A stretch of DNA of 44,589 bases from a candidate division Hyd24-12 bacterium UBA5074. Its GTDB lineage: Bacteria > Fermentibacterota > Fermentibacteria > Fermentibacterales > Fermentibacteraceae. This document shows positions 9,230 to 17,655 of the stretch, piece by piece. Position 1 is the stretch's first letter. Every line of letters starts with the position of its first letter. The position numbers and the translations under genes are program-made. The DNA lies in the NCBI GenBank assembly GCA_002414865.1, contig DIAQ01000047.1, forward strand, positions 2,952 through 47,540. The letters run 5' to 3'. Under the pieces are notes generated by a model. The model ran no database searches and was not told the DNA's origin. It saw only the letters and a list, made by a program, of their open reading frames with translations.

Positions 9230-10216
9230 GTGAAAACGAAGAAAGCCCTCGTCATCTCCACCGGGGGCACCATCGAGATGTCCCAGGGACCGGCCGGGTT
9301 CGACATGCCGTCACAGCCCTCGGAAGGCCCGGTCGAGCCGGGAGGGCTGCCTTCCTGGCTCGAGGTCGAGCATCGCAGGCTGTTCTCCCTGCCCAGCCCC
9401 TCCATGACCCCTTCCAGGATGGCCGGGCTCTGCCGTCTGCTTGCGGACGAGGAAAGGTCGGGCAGGTGGGACGGCATGGTGGTCACCCACGGAACCGATA
9501 CGCTCGAAGAGAGCGCCTTCCTGGCGGATATCAGCCTCGAAGGCTCGTGTCCGGTGGTGTTCACGGCCGCCATGAGGAGCCCGTCGGAGCTCGGAGTGGA
9601 TGGGCCCAGGAATCTGAGAGGGGCCCTGCTGACCTCGGTGAGTGATGGATTTCATAACTTCGGAACAGTGGTTGTGCTGAACGACGAGATCCACTCCGCG
9701 GCGAGGGTCACGAAGACATACACCAGCAACGTGAGCGCCTTCGCCTCGCCGGGGTACGGCCCGCTGGGCTTCGTGGACGATGACAGGGTCATCTTCGCGC
9801 GCGCACCTCTCGGGAGGGTGCATCTCCCTCCGGGGACGCTGACGCTCGACGAGAGGGTCGGGCTGGTGCGGACAGCCGCGGGACTCGGGGCGAGGGAGGT
9901 CCGATGCTGCGTCGCAGGCGGTGACAGGGCGGTTGTGGTCGAGGCCTTCGGACGCGGCAACGTCCCGCCGGATGTCGCCGATGCCATCGAGGAGGCGGTC
10001 GCGTCCGGGGTGACGGTCGCCGTGACAAGCAGGTGCTTCATGGGAAGGGTTCTGGGCGTCTACGGATACCCCGGAGGAGGCGCCGATCTGGAGAGGCGCG
10101 GAGCCTTCCTGGCAGGCGACCTGCCGGGACACAAGGTCCGTCTCTTCCTCATGGCCTGCCTGGGCGCCGGGCTCGATGGAGCGGCTTCTGCGGCCCTCCT
10201 CGGGAGTCCGGCGTGA
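9230..10216 (+). CDS. ansA: L-asparaginase
   Basis: Hydrolyses L-asparagine to aspartate and ammonia; 328 residues, normal for the bacterial family. Both active-site motifs are present: STGGTIE with Thr14, and THGTDTLEE with Thr89 and Asp90. Lys162 lies in VTKTYTSNV, so the two-threonine, Asp, Lys set is complete. No signal peptide is visible, which suggests a cytoplasmic (type I-like) enzyme. The GTG start at 9230 has GAGG nine bases before it, overlapping the end of the preceding gene. Related amidohydrolases (for example glutaminase-asparaginases) share these motifs, so substrate choice is not certain. Confidence 0.9.
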   Translation: MKTKKALVISTGGTIEMSQGPAGFDMPSQPSEGPVEPGGLPSWLEVEHRRLFSLPSPSMTPSRMAGLCRLLADEERSGRWDGMVVTHGTDTLEESAFLADISLEGSCPVVFTAAMRSPSELGVDGPRNLRGALLTSVSDGFHNFGTVVVLNDEIHSAARVTKTYTSNVSAFASPGYGPLGFVDDDRVIFARAPLGRVHLPPGTLTLDERVGLVRTAAGLGAREVRCCVAGGDRAVVVEAFGRGNVPPDVADAIEEAVASGVTVAVTSRCFMGRVLGVYGYPGGGADLERRGAFLAGDLPGHKVRLFLMACLGAGLDGAASAALLGSPA

Positions 10217-10294
10217 AGCGGCCGTATTTCGTTGACGGACTGAGCGCCTGCCGAGTATCTTCGCCTGCCGAAGGCGCGGGGAACAGGCAAGAAA

Positions 10295-10642
10295 ATGCCC
10301 GCTAAGGGCTTTACTCTATCCATACTGCCTCATGGCGGAAAACCGCCGAGGCTGTACGAGTTCTCCGGGCGACGGCTGGTCATACTGAGGATCGTCCTCG
10401 GGGCGCTCTCGCTCGTGGTCTGCGCGGCGGTCGTTCTGGTGGTGCTCGGCATCGCCGGCCCGCTGCGCGGAGCGGGGTTCCGCGACAGGGTGGAGGTGCT
10501 GGAGGACTCCCTGACCCTGCTGAGAGGCTACGAATCCAGGCTGGACTCCATAGAGACGGTCCTGGAGCAGGTCGAACTGATGCGCGCGAGGCTCGAGAGT
10601 CTCTCGGAGATCGCAGGCCCCGCCCCCGGCGACAGCCTGTAG
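10295..10642 (+). CDS. membrane-anchored coiled-coil protein resembling the N-terminus of bactofilin-linked M23 peptidases
   Basis: A 115-residue protein with a short cytoplasmic head (KGFTLSILPHGGKPPRLYEFS), one membrane helix at about residues 27-50 and a coiled-coil segment to the end (VEVLEDSLTLLRGYESRLDSIETVLEQ split over residues 60-95). This head-helix-coil layout, including the F-x-L-x-I-x-P-H motif, is what I know from M23 metallopeptidases encoded beside bactofilins, but here the reading frame stops before any LytM/M23 domain. It lies 16 bases before the bactofilin gene. It may be a scaffold partner of bactofilin without enzymatic activity. The start is ATG at 10295 with a weak ribosome site. 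Confidence 0.7.
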   Translation: MPAKGFTLSILPHGGKPPRLYEFSGRRLVILRIVLGALSLVVCAAVVLVVLGIAGPLRGAGFRDRVEVLEDSLTLLRGYESRLDSIETVLEQVELMRARLESLSEIAGPAPGDSL

Positions 10643-10658
10643 ATCAAGGAGGTGCGGC

Positions 10659-11027
10659 ATGGCACGCGAGGAATCCAGGTCCGCCGCGATGAACTCGATC
10701 GTCGGCGCGGGGAGCGCCTTCAACGGCACCCTCCGGACCGAAGGCGGGCTCCGCGTGGATGGCACCGTCGAAGGCCAGGTCGAGGTATCGGGCACGCTTG
10801 CGGTCGGCCACGACGGATTGATCCGGGGCGACGTCACGGCCTCCCAGGCCATCGTCGGCGGCACCGTGATAGGCACCGTCAGGGCTGAAAGGCAGATCGA
10901 GCTGCAGAGCGGCTCCCGGATCGAAGGGGACATCTTCACCCGGTCCCTCATCATGGAGGAGGGGGTCTTCTTCGAGGGCAACTGCAGGATGCGCCCCGAC
11001 AACGAACGGGAATGTGGAAAATGTTGA
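10659..11027 (+). CDS. bactofilin
   Basis: A cytoskeletal, membrane-associated polymer protein, 122 residues. The core is the bactofilin beta-helix: repeated short strands separated by Gly, as in SAFNGTLRTEGGLRVDG, TVEGQVEVSGTLAVG and GLIRGDVTASQAIVGG, followed by GTVIGTV and GSRIEGDIF. Bactofilins shape cells or position wall enzymes, and the small membrane protein directly upstream is the likely partner. The start has a clear AAGGAGGTG-type site (10648-10656). The stop codon TGA is embedded in a TTGACA that may serve as the -35 of the V-ATPase promoter. Confidence 0.93.
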   Translation: MAREESRSAAMNSIVGAGSAFNGTLRTEGGLRVDGTVEGQVEVSGTLAVGHDGLIRGDVTASQAIVGGTVIGTVRAERQIELQSGSRIEGDIFTRSLIMEEGVFFEGNCRMRPDNERECGKC

Positions 11028-11162
11028 CAACTCCGGGCGTCGGTGTACAACCTTGCAACAACTTGTTTAACAGCTAGTTATGAACTTGATGTCAAGCCTC
11101 TTGGAAGGTGATTTCCACAAGTCACTGATTTCTACAGCACCGGGAGAGAAAGGCGGGATTCC
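11024..11162 (+). promoter_or_regulatory. probable promoter and leader of the V-ATPase operon
   Basis: This gap is visibly AT-richer than its surroundings. It begins with TTGACA (11024-11029), a perfect sigma-70 -35, followed 16 bases later by TACAAC (11046-11051), a 4-of-6 match to the -10. A second weak pair (TTGCAA at 11053) is possible. It is the only sizeable gap before the nine V-ATPase genes. The assignment rests on consensus matching only. Confidence 0.45.
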
Positions 11163-11471
11163 GTGTCCGAGACCCTGACAGTGCTGCGTGAAGCAGAGCT
11201 GGCGGCCAGGCAGGAAGTTGAGCAGGCCAGACAGAAATCGGCCGCCGTCAGGGCAGGCATCCAGGCCGAGGTGGCTCTCCTCGCAGGTGAGAAGTCGCGC
11301 CGCCTCTCCGATGAGAGGCAGAAGCGCGAGGCGGCCATCCGCAGGGAGGTGGAGACCTACCGGGCCGGCCTCTCCGATTCCACCCGGCTGCGCCTCGAGG
11401 CCCTGGCCGGGCGCTCCGGGGAGGCCGCGCGCAGGGCCTTCGAGCTGCTCCGCTCGTCGATAGCCGACTGA
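11163..11471 (+). CDS. ntpF: V-type ATPase peripheral-stalk subunit (G/H type)
   Basis: A 102-residue protein that is almost entirely one charged helix (EAELAARQEVEQARQK, then EKSRRLSDERQKREAAIRRE), as expected for the G/H subunit that pairs with subunit E to form the outer stalk. Sequence similarity in such coiled coils is weak, so identity rests on composition, length and being first in a V-ATPase operon, the position of ntpF in Enterococcus hirae. GTG start at 11163. Subunit I begins 11 bases after its stop. Confidence 0.75.
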   Translation: MSETLTVLREAELAARQEVEQARQKSAAVRAGIQAEVALLAGEKSRRLSDERQKREAAIRREVETYRAGLSDSTRLRLEALAGRSGEAARRAFELLRSSIAD

Positions 11472-11482
11472 AGGGCCCGGCC

Positions 11483-13489
11483 GTGTCACTCGATCCAGTC
11501 GTCAAGATACAGATAGTCAGCCACTCGTCATCGCGACCGGCCCTGCTGGGCGCTCTCGAATCGAGCGGCCTTGTCCATCTCGCCGAAGCGCCGGGAGAGG
11601 ATGATGCCCCGGGCTTCGAGCGCATATCGGCGGACACGGCGTCCCTCTCGGAAAACATCCTCGAGCTCGACAGGATCATCGACTTCCTGGGGGAGTACGC
11701 CCCGAAGCAGGGATTCCTGTCCGGTCTGACCCAGATCCCGCCCGCATTCAGTCCGGTCGAGCTGGAGCGGATGGCCTCCGACAAGGATCTCATCTGGAAG
11801 GCCGGTCGCTCGTGGCGTGTCGCCATGGTCCTGACCGAGCGTGAGGGAGAGGCCCGCGAGCTGGCTGCCGAGGTCGATTTCCTGGAGAGCTGGAAAGGCC
11901 TGTCCATCCCTCTGGAGGCGCTCGGCGTCTCGGGGAGCTTCGCCCTGCTGGCCGGGCAGGTGCCTGCCGAATCGCTCTCCCTTCTCCAGCTGTACGAGGA
12001 ATCCCAGCCGCTCTTCTCGCTCATCCCCGTGGACGGCGGCGGTGAGTCCTCCAGGGTCCTCTCCGTGATCCACACGGATATCCTCGAGGAGGCCCGGCAG
12101 AAGCTCTCCGAGGCAGGATTCAGCCAGCAGGACTTCAGCGGCAGGAAGGGCAGGGCCTCGGCGCTGCTCTCTTCGGCATCGCTCCGGCTCAAGGCTCTGG
12201 CGAACCGCCGCGAGAGGCTCGAGGCCGAGGCCAGGCAGCTGGCGATGGAACTCCCGAGATTCCGGGCTCTGCGCGACGCAGCAGGCCTGCTCCACGAGCG
12301 TGTGGCCGCGGCCCGGGCGGGGTCCGGCAGCGAGAAGACCTTCGTCCTCCGGGCCTGGGTGCGCAGGCGCGACCTGGAGGCCGTCCGTGCGGCGGCGGCC
12401 GGGGCGCGGAACGCATTCGTCGAGGAGATACAGCCGGGGGAGGACGAGCTTCCGCCCGCGGCCATGACCGAGGCGGAACCCATCGATCCCTACGTCATGC
12501 TCACCGACATGTTCGGCAGGCCCGCCCCGGGAGATCCCGACCCCACTCCGCTGACCGCGCCCTTCTACGCGCTCTTCTTCGGCATATGCATAGGGGATGC
12601 CGGCTACGGACTCGTGATCGCCCTGGCGGCCGGCATCGCCGACTCGATCGCCCGCCGGAAGGGCAGGAAGAACAGGCTGTTGCGGATGATCTTCCACGGA
12701 GGGCTCTCCGCCATCGTGGCCGGGACATTCCTGGGCGGGTGGTTCGGCATGGATGCGTCACTCCTCCCCGGATTCCTCCTGGCGCCTGCCGGCCTGCTCG
12801 ATTCGCTCGTCCCCGAAGGGGGATCCTTCGCGCTGTCGAAGCAGTTCCTCTACGCCACCATGGCTCTCGGGCTGGTGCAGCTCACCACCGGGATCGTCCT
12901 GAACTTCATCAAGAGATGGAGGACTGGCGAGAGGGCGACCGCCATCCTGGAGCAGACGGGCTGGCTGCTGTCCCTGTTCGGGCTGTTCCCCTGGCTCTTC
13001 AACCACTACCTGCTGGACGGAAGGCTCTACGACATGGCCGGCCCTCTCGACTCGGCATTCATGTACATGCTGCTCGCAGGGGCCGTCCTCATCTTCGTCA
13101 TGGGCGGCCGCTCGGCCTCCGGATTCGGCAGGATAGGGCTCGGGGCCATGGCGGCGTATGGGATCGTTAACCTCCTCGCCGACGCGCTCTCCTACTCGCG
13201 GCTCTTCGCCCTGTCGCTCTCCGGGGGCATCATCGCCAGCGTGGTGAACCAGATCGCAGGCATGCTCCCCGGGACCGACATACCCGTGGTGGGCCTGCTG
13301 ATCTCTGTCCCGGTGATCCTTTTCGGGCACATCTTCAACATCCTGATGAGCCTCCTCGGCGGCTACATCCACACGGCCAGGCTGCAGTTCGTCGAGTATT
13401 ACGGCAAGTTCTACGAGGGGACGGGCTCTCCGTTCGTCCCGTTCAGATATGATCCGCGGTTCGTGAACATCGTCCGCAAGAAGGCCTGA
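11483..13489 (+). CDS. ntpI: V-type ATPase subunit I (a-like membrane stator)
   Basis: The 668-residue stator subunit that carries the ion half-channels. The N-terminal half is soluble and helical (about residues 1-330); the C-terminal half holds about seven to eight membrane segments, for example PFYALFFGICIGDAGYGLVI, FLYATMALGLVQLTTGIVL and GLLISVPVILFGHIFNILM. The essential channel arginine is Arg573 in LSYSRLFALSLSGG. It works with the subunit K ring encoded next. Start is GTG at 11483; the gap to subunit K is 14 bases. Confidence 0.95.
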   Translation: MSLDPVVKIQIVSHSSSRPALLGALESSGLVHLAEAPGEDDAPGFERISADTASLSENILELDRIIDFLGEYAPKQGFLSGLTQIPPAFSPVELERMASDKDLIWKAGRSWRVAMVLTEREGEARELAAEVDFLESWKGLSIPLEALGVSGSFALLAGQVPAESLSLLQLYEESQPLFSLIPVDGGGESSRVLSVIHTDILEEARQKLSEAGFSQQDFSGRKGRASALLSSASLRLKALANRRERLEAEARQLAMELPRFRALRDAAGLLHERVAAARAGSGSEKTFVLRAWVRRRDLEAVRAAAAGARNAFVEEIQPGEDELPPAAMTEAEPIDPYVMLTDMFGRPAPGDPDPTPLTAPFYALFFGICIGDAGYGLVIALAAGIADSIARRKGRKNRLLRMIFHGGLSAIVAGTFLGGWFGMDASLLPGFLLAPAGLLDSLVPEGGSFALSKQFLYATMALGLVQLTTGIVLNFIKRWRTGERATAILEQTGWLLSLFGLFPWLFNHYLLDGRLYDMAGPLDSAFMYMLLAGAVLIFVMGGRSASGFGRIGLGAMAAYGIVNLLADALSYSRLFALSLSGGIIASVVNQIAGMLPGTDIPVVGLLISVPVILFGHIFNILMSLLGGYIHTARLQFVEYYGKFYEGTGSPFVPFRYDPRFVNIVRKKA

Positions 13490-13503
13490 AGGGAGAATTC
13501 TCA

Positions 13504-13950
13504 GTGAACGAGCTAATAGCGTACTCCGGAGTTGTCCTGGCCGCGGCCCTTTCGGGGATCGGCTCCGCGATAGGCGTCGGCCTCGTGGGCAGGGCGGCCG
13601 CCGGCGTCCTCAGCGTCGACCCCAAGAAGTTCGGCAAGCTGCTGCTGCTGGTGGCCCTCCCCGGCACGCAGGGCATCTATGGCTTCGTCATCGCGTTCCT
13701 GCTGCTGGGCCGCATCCAGGGAGCCGACATGGCAGCCGATCCGAGCTTCGTCTGGAAGGCCTTCCTCGCAGGCTGCCCGGTGGCGTTCACAGGCCTTCTC
13801 TCGGCAATCCACCAGGCCAAGGTCGGTGTCTCGGGCGTCGCCCTCGCGGCCAAGCAGCCGGCTGACGCCGCCAAGGGTCTCATCCTGGCGGTGTTCGTCG
13901 AGTTCTACGCCATCCTCGGCTTCCTCGTCTCGTTCCTCATGCTCCCGTAG
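13504..13950 (+). CDS. ntpK: V-type ATPase subunit K (membrane rotor proteolipid), sodium-type binding site
   Basis: A 148-residue proteolipid with two hairpins (four membrane helices), a duplicated c-subunit. The first hairpin has lost its carboxylate; the second keeps Glu133 in FVEFYAILG. The ion-binding set known from E. hirae NtpK (Leu61, Thr64, Gln65, Gln110, Glu139) is matched here by Leu52, Thr55 and Gln56 in LPGTQGIYGF, Gln104 in SAIHQAKVG, and Glu133. This predicts sodium rather than proton coupling. The short glycine-rich first helix (GIGSAIGVGLVGRAAAG) is typical. It lies between subunits I and E. Confidence 0.96.
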   Translation: MNELIAYSGVVLAAALSGIGSAIGVGLVGRAAAGVLSVDPKKFGKLLLLVALPGTQGIYGFVIAFLLLGRIQGADMAADPSFVWKAFLAGCPVAFTGLLSAIHQAKVGVSGVALAAKQPADAAKGLILAVFVEFYAILGFLVSFLMLP

Positions 13951-13958
13951 GGCTGCGG

Positions 13959-14546
13959 ATGTCGCTCGACGCGATAGTCGACAAGATCAGGCAGGACGCG
14001 GCCGCAGAGGCCCGAAGGCAGCTCGAGGCCGCCGAGAGGGAGAGGCAGGAAGCCCTTGCCGCGGCGCGCGCCTCCATGGAGGAGGAGTACGCCCGCGACC
14101 TGAAGCGTCTCGACTCCGCGATGGCCGAGCTGAAGTCCCGCCTCGAGTACCATGTGAAGCGCGAGCAGGAGCGCGAGGTCGAAAACGCACGCAGGACCAT
14201 CGTGAACGCGGCCATCGAGAGCGCCGTCGAAAATCTCTGCAGGCTCCCCGACACCGAATACCTGGAGCTGGTGAGCTCCCTCCTCGCAGGCTGCGGCTTC
14301 AAGGGCGATGTCGAGGTGAGGATCTCCCCGGCGGACGAGCACCGCATCACCTCGGGGTTCCTCGAGCTGCGATCGGGCTCCGGACGGCGTTTCCTCCTCT
14401 CTGACAGGAGACACGGAGGCCGGGGGGGAGTCGTCCTCGTCCAGGGGGCCATAAGCCTCAACGCCACATTCTCGACTGCCGCCGATCTGTCGCACGAGGC
14501 TCTCGCCATGCAGATCGCAGGCACACTTGCCGGCGGGAAGGCATGA
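13959..14546 (+). CDS. ntpE: V-type ATPase subunit E (peripheral stalk)
   Basis: A 195-residue stator subunit. Residues 1-90 form a long charged helix (IRQDAAAEARRQLEAAERER and similar) that would pair with the G/H subunit. The C-terminal part is a mixed alpha/beta head ending in a GGVVLVQGAISLNATFS segment, the landmark of the family (G-G-v-x-v-x-x-G-x-I-x-x-N-t-f). It starts 8 bases after subunit K and overlaps subunit C by 4 bases. Confidence 0.92.
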   Translation: MSLDAIVDKIRQDAAAEARRQLEAAERERQEALAAARASMEEEYARDLKRLDSAMAELKSRLEYHVKREQEREVENARRTIVNAAIESAVENLCRLPDTEYLELVSSLLAGCGFKGDVEVRISPADEHRITSGFLELRSGSGRRFLLSDRRHGGRGGVVLVQGAISLNATFSTAADLSHEALAMQIAGTLAGGKA

Positions 14547-15511
14547 AGAGCCTCTTCCTGTTCGCCAACGGCAGGGTAAGCGCTCTGGAGAAGGACCTTC
14601 TCCCGCCCAGGATGTGGCAGATGCTCCTCTCCGCCAGGGATGTGGAGGAGGCGGGAAGGCTCCTGGCCGACACCTGGTACGGGCGATTCCTCCAGGGCGG
14701 CAATTTCGAGAACTGCTTCGAGCAGGCGGCCCAGGCCATAGAGCAGGAGCTCATGGAGCTTTCCGAGGATCCGGCGCTCGTCAGGGGCATCCTGCACCGC
14801 AGGGATGTGCGCAACGCCAGGTACATCTGGAAGGCTGCGCTCTCGGGCCACCCGTCTCCCGTGGAGACCGAGAGGCCGGGGCTCATCCCTCTCGATGTCC
14901 TCAGGTCGGCCCTCACCGACTCCGAGCCGGCCCCGGAGCTCCCAGCCCTCATGAGCAGGTCCCTGGAGGAGATCCGTTCCCTGCAGGAGCTGTCCCCGGC
15001 CGCGATTGATTCAGTCATGGACAGGCTTGCCGCCGCCATGGAGATGGAGGAGCTCCCGGGCATGTACCCGGGGTTCGCGTCCTTCCTGGCCGCCCGGATG
15101 GACATCCTGAACTTCGGCATCGCCGCGCGCTGCCGGCTCGCGGGCATGGACAGGACGGCCTCCGAGCAGCTCCTCCTCGAGGGAGGGACGAGGAAGCCGG
15201 CCGAGATAGCGCAGGCCGCCTCCTCGGGCGCTCTTCCGGCGCTGATCTCCGACACGGTCGAGCTCGAGTCCCTCGGCTCCGTTCTGAGGGACGCCATCGC
15301 CGAGAAGTCCTTCCTCGAGTATTCGAGAGAGTCGGAAAGGATACTGCTGGGGATGCTCGACACCGGCGCCTTCGCGGTCTTCGGTCCGGCACCCCTGGCC
15401 GCATTCGTGATCAAGAAGGAGTACGAGATATCCCATCTGCGCATACTGCTGGCGGCCAAGGCGGCCCGGCTCGAGCGCAGCAGGCTCCTGCGGCGCCTGC
15501 CGCGGGGCTGA
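14543..15511 (+). CDS. ntpC: V-type ATPase subunit C (rotor cap, d-like)
   Basis: A 322-residue, mostly helical protein with the repeated three-helix pattern of archaeal/bacterial subunit C, which seats the central stalk on the K ring. Landmarks include FANGRVSALEKDLLPP at the N-terminus, WKAALSGHP near residue 94 and AAFVIKKEYEISHLRILLAAK near the C-terminus, the last matching the family's conserved KxxEvxnlRiil end. It overlaps subunit E by 4 bases. Confidence 0.9.
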   Translation: MKSLFLFANGRVSALEKDLLPPRMWQMLLSARDVEEAGRLLADTWYGRFLQGGNFENCFEQAAQAIEQELMELSEDPALVRGILHRRDVRNARYIWKAALSGHPSPVETERPGLIPLDVLRSALTDSEPAPELPALMSRSLEEIRSLQELSPAAIDSVMDRLAAAMEMEELPGMYPGFASFLAARMDILNFGIAARCRLAGMDRTASEQLLLEGGTRKPAEIAQAASSGALPALISDTVELESLGSVLRDAIAEKSFLEYSRESERILLGMLDTGAFAVFGPAPLAAFVIKKEYEISHLRILLAAKAARLERSRLLRRLPRG

Positions 15512-15527
15512 TGGAGGGCCGATCGCC

Positions 15528-15854
15528 TTGAAGCCCGGAAGCGTCGCATTCATCGGGGACGCCGACACCGTCCTCGGATTTCGGGCGCTCGGGGTGGAGG
15601 CCGTGGTCCCTCCGGACCCCGAGGACGCCGCAAGGTCCTTCAGGGAGCTCGTATCAGCGGGCTCGAGCGTGATCATCGTGGAGGAGGACCTGGTGGAGGC
15701 CCTCCGGGGTGAGATAGATGCCGTCTCGAACCGGCCGGTGCCGGCCGTCGTGATACTTCCCGGCGTCGGCGGCTCGAGGGGGAGAGGCGGAGACACGATT
15801 CGAAGGCAGATACTCAAGGCCGTCGGAGTCGATCTGATGGCCGAGGACGCATAG
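15528..15854 (+). CDS. ntpG: V-type ATPase subunit F (central stalk)
   Basis: A 108-residue central-stalk subunit. The family opening is clear: VAFIGDADTVLGFRALGVEAV, then a Rossmann-like alternation ending GSSVIIVEEDLVEAL and PAVVILPGVGG. It binds subunit D in the rotor and influences ATPase activity in characterised V-ATPases. TTG start at 15528, supported by GGAGG ten bases upstream (15513-15517). Called NtpG in E. hirae and AtpF in archaea. Confidence 0.92.
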   Translation: MKPGSVAFIGDADTVLGFRALGVEAVVPPDPEDAARSFRELVSAGSSVIIVEEDLVEALRGEIDAVSNRPVPAVVILPGVGGSRGRGGDTIRRQILKAVGVDLMAEDA

Positions 15855-15876
15855 CGAAGCCAAGGCGGAGGCGTAG

Positions 15877-17655
15877 ATGTCACAGGGTAGGATTCTGAAG
15901 GTAGCCGGCCCGCTCGTCGTGGCAGAGGGGATGCCGGAGGCCAGGATGTATGACGTCGTCTACGTCTCGGACTTCCGCCTCATCGGCGAGATCATCGAGA
16001 TCAAGGGCGACAGGGCTTCGATCCAGGTATACGAGGAGACAGGAGGCCTGGGCCCCGGGGACCCCGTCTACAGCACGGGCGAGCCCCTCTCCGTCGAGCT
16101 GGGGCCGGGTCTCCTGAGCTCGATCTACGACGGCATACAGCGGCCTCTGGACAAGGTCCGCGCCCAGGCCGGCGACTGGATCACCAGGGGCATCAACATC
16201 CCCGGTCTCGACCACGAGAGACTCTGGGATTTCGTGCCGACCGCGAAGCCCGGCTCCTCGGTATCGGGTGGCAGCATGCTGGGAACTGTCCAGGAAACCG
16301 ACCTCATAGAGCACAGGGTCATGGTGCCGCCCGGAATTGCCGGCGAGCTGCTCGACATGGTGCCGGCCGGCAGGTACACGATCGATTCGCCCGTCGCCAA
16401 GATCCGGACTGCGTCAGGGTCGGTCGCCGACGTGCGGATGTGCCAGAAGTGGCCGGTCCGCAAGGCCCGCCCCGTCGGGGAGAAGATGGCCCCCGACGAG
16501 CCCATGGTGACGGGACAGCGGATAATCGACGCATTCTTCCCCGTGGGCAAGGGAGGCACGGCCTGCGTGCCCGGCCCCTTCGGCAGCGGCAAGACGGTCA
16601 TCCAGCACCAGCTGGCCAAATGGGCCGACGCCGAGATAGTCGTCTACGTGGGCTGCGGCGAGCGCGGAAACGAGATGACGGACGTCCTCCAGGAGTTCCC
16701 CGAGCTGCAGGATCCCCGCAGCGGGAAGCCCCTGATCCTCAAGACGGTCCTCGTGGCCAACACGAGCAACATGCCGGTCGCGGCGAGGGAGGCCAGCGTC
16801 TACACGGGGGTCACGATAGCGGAGTACTACCGCGACATGGGCTACTCCGTGGCTCTGATGGCCGATTCCACATCCCGCTGGGCCGAGGCGATGAGGGAGA
16901 TGTCGGGTCGCCTCGAAGAGATGCCGGGCGAGGAAGGATATCCCGCATACCTCGGAACGCGCATCGCCGAGTTCTACGAGCGCGCCGGCAAGGTCCGCTG
17001 CCAGGGCGGGGACCGCACGGGCGCCCTGACCATCGTGGGAGCGGTGAGCCCCGCAGGCGGAGACATGTCCGATCCCGTGGTGCAGGCGACGCTGCGCGTC
17101 GTGAAGGTCTTCTGGAGCCTCCAGGCCAGGCTGGCCTACATGAGGCACTTCCCGGCCATAGGCTGGCTCGAGAGCTACTCGCTCTACGTCGACAACCTGG
17201 GGGAGCATTACGCGCGCGAGCTGGGGGGCGACTGGGCCGGCATGAGGGACAGGTCGATCGCGCTCCTCCAGGACGAGGCCAACCTGCTGGAGATCGCCAG
17301 GCTCGTCGGCGCCGAATCCCTCTCCGCCGAGGACCAGCTCACCCTCTACACCGCGCGGTCCCTCAGGGAGGACTTCCTCCATCAGATCGCGTTCCACGAG
17401 GTCGATACCTACTGCTCGCCCTCTAAGCAGAAGGCCATGCTCGGACTGATAATGCAGACCCACGAAGCCATGAGGGCCGCCCTTGCAGCCGGCGTGCCGC
17501 CCAGGAGCCTGTTCGAGATCATGTCCAGGGAATCCGTGGCAAGGGCGAGGTATGCGCCCGAGGGCGCGCCGGAGTACTTCGAGAAGGCCTTGGCGGATAT
17601 CCGCGCGGAGATCGCCGCGCTTTCCGCGGCCGCTTCCGTGGAGGGTGCGAGATGA
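15877..17655 (+). CDS. ntpA: V-type ATPase catalytic subunit A
   Basis: Catalytic nucleotide-binding subunit, 592 residues. Walker A is GPFGSGKT at 233-240; the catalytic glutamate is Glu262 in CGERGNEM; Walker B is around VALMADSTSRWAEAMRE. The A-type non-homologous insertion is present between about residues 115 and 190 (VMVPPGIAGELLDMVPAG), which separates it from F-type beta subunits. It alternates with subunit B in the A3B3 head. The last 4 bases overlap subunit B. Confidence 0.97.
   Translation: MSQGRILKVAGPLVVAEGMPEARMYDVVYVSDFRLIGEIIEIKGDRASIQVYEETGGLGPGDPVYSTGEPLSVELGPGLLSSIYDGIQRPLDKVRAQAGDWITRGINIPGLDHERLWDFVPTAKPGSSVSGGSMLGTVQETDLIEHRVMVPPGIAGELLDMVPAGRYTIDSPVAKIRTASGSVADVRMCQKWPVRKARPVGEKMAPDEPMVTGQRIIDAFFPVGKGGTACVPGPFGSGKTVIQHQLAKWADAEIVVYVGCGERGNEMTDVLQEFPELQDPRSGKPLILKTVLVANTSNMPVAAREASVYTGVTIAEYYRDMGYSVALMADSTSRWAEAMREMSGRLEEMPGEEGYPAYLGTRIAEFYERAGKVRCQGGDRTGALTIVGAVSPAGGDMSDPVVQATLRVVKVFWSLQARLAYMRHFPAIGWLESYSLYVDNLGEHYARELGGDWAGMRDRSIALLQDEANLLEIARLVGAESLSAEDQLTLYTARSLREDFLHQIAFHEVDTYCSPSKQKAMLGLIMQTHEAMRAALAAGVPPRSLFEIMSRESVARARYAPEGAPEYFEKALADIRAEIAALSAAASVEGAR

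Noticed and set aside
10213..10305. Short GTG frame starting at the asparaginase stop
   Set aside because: About 30 codons, no ribosome site of its own beyond the overlap, and no recognisable features.
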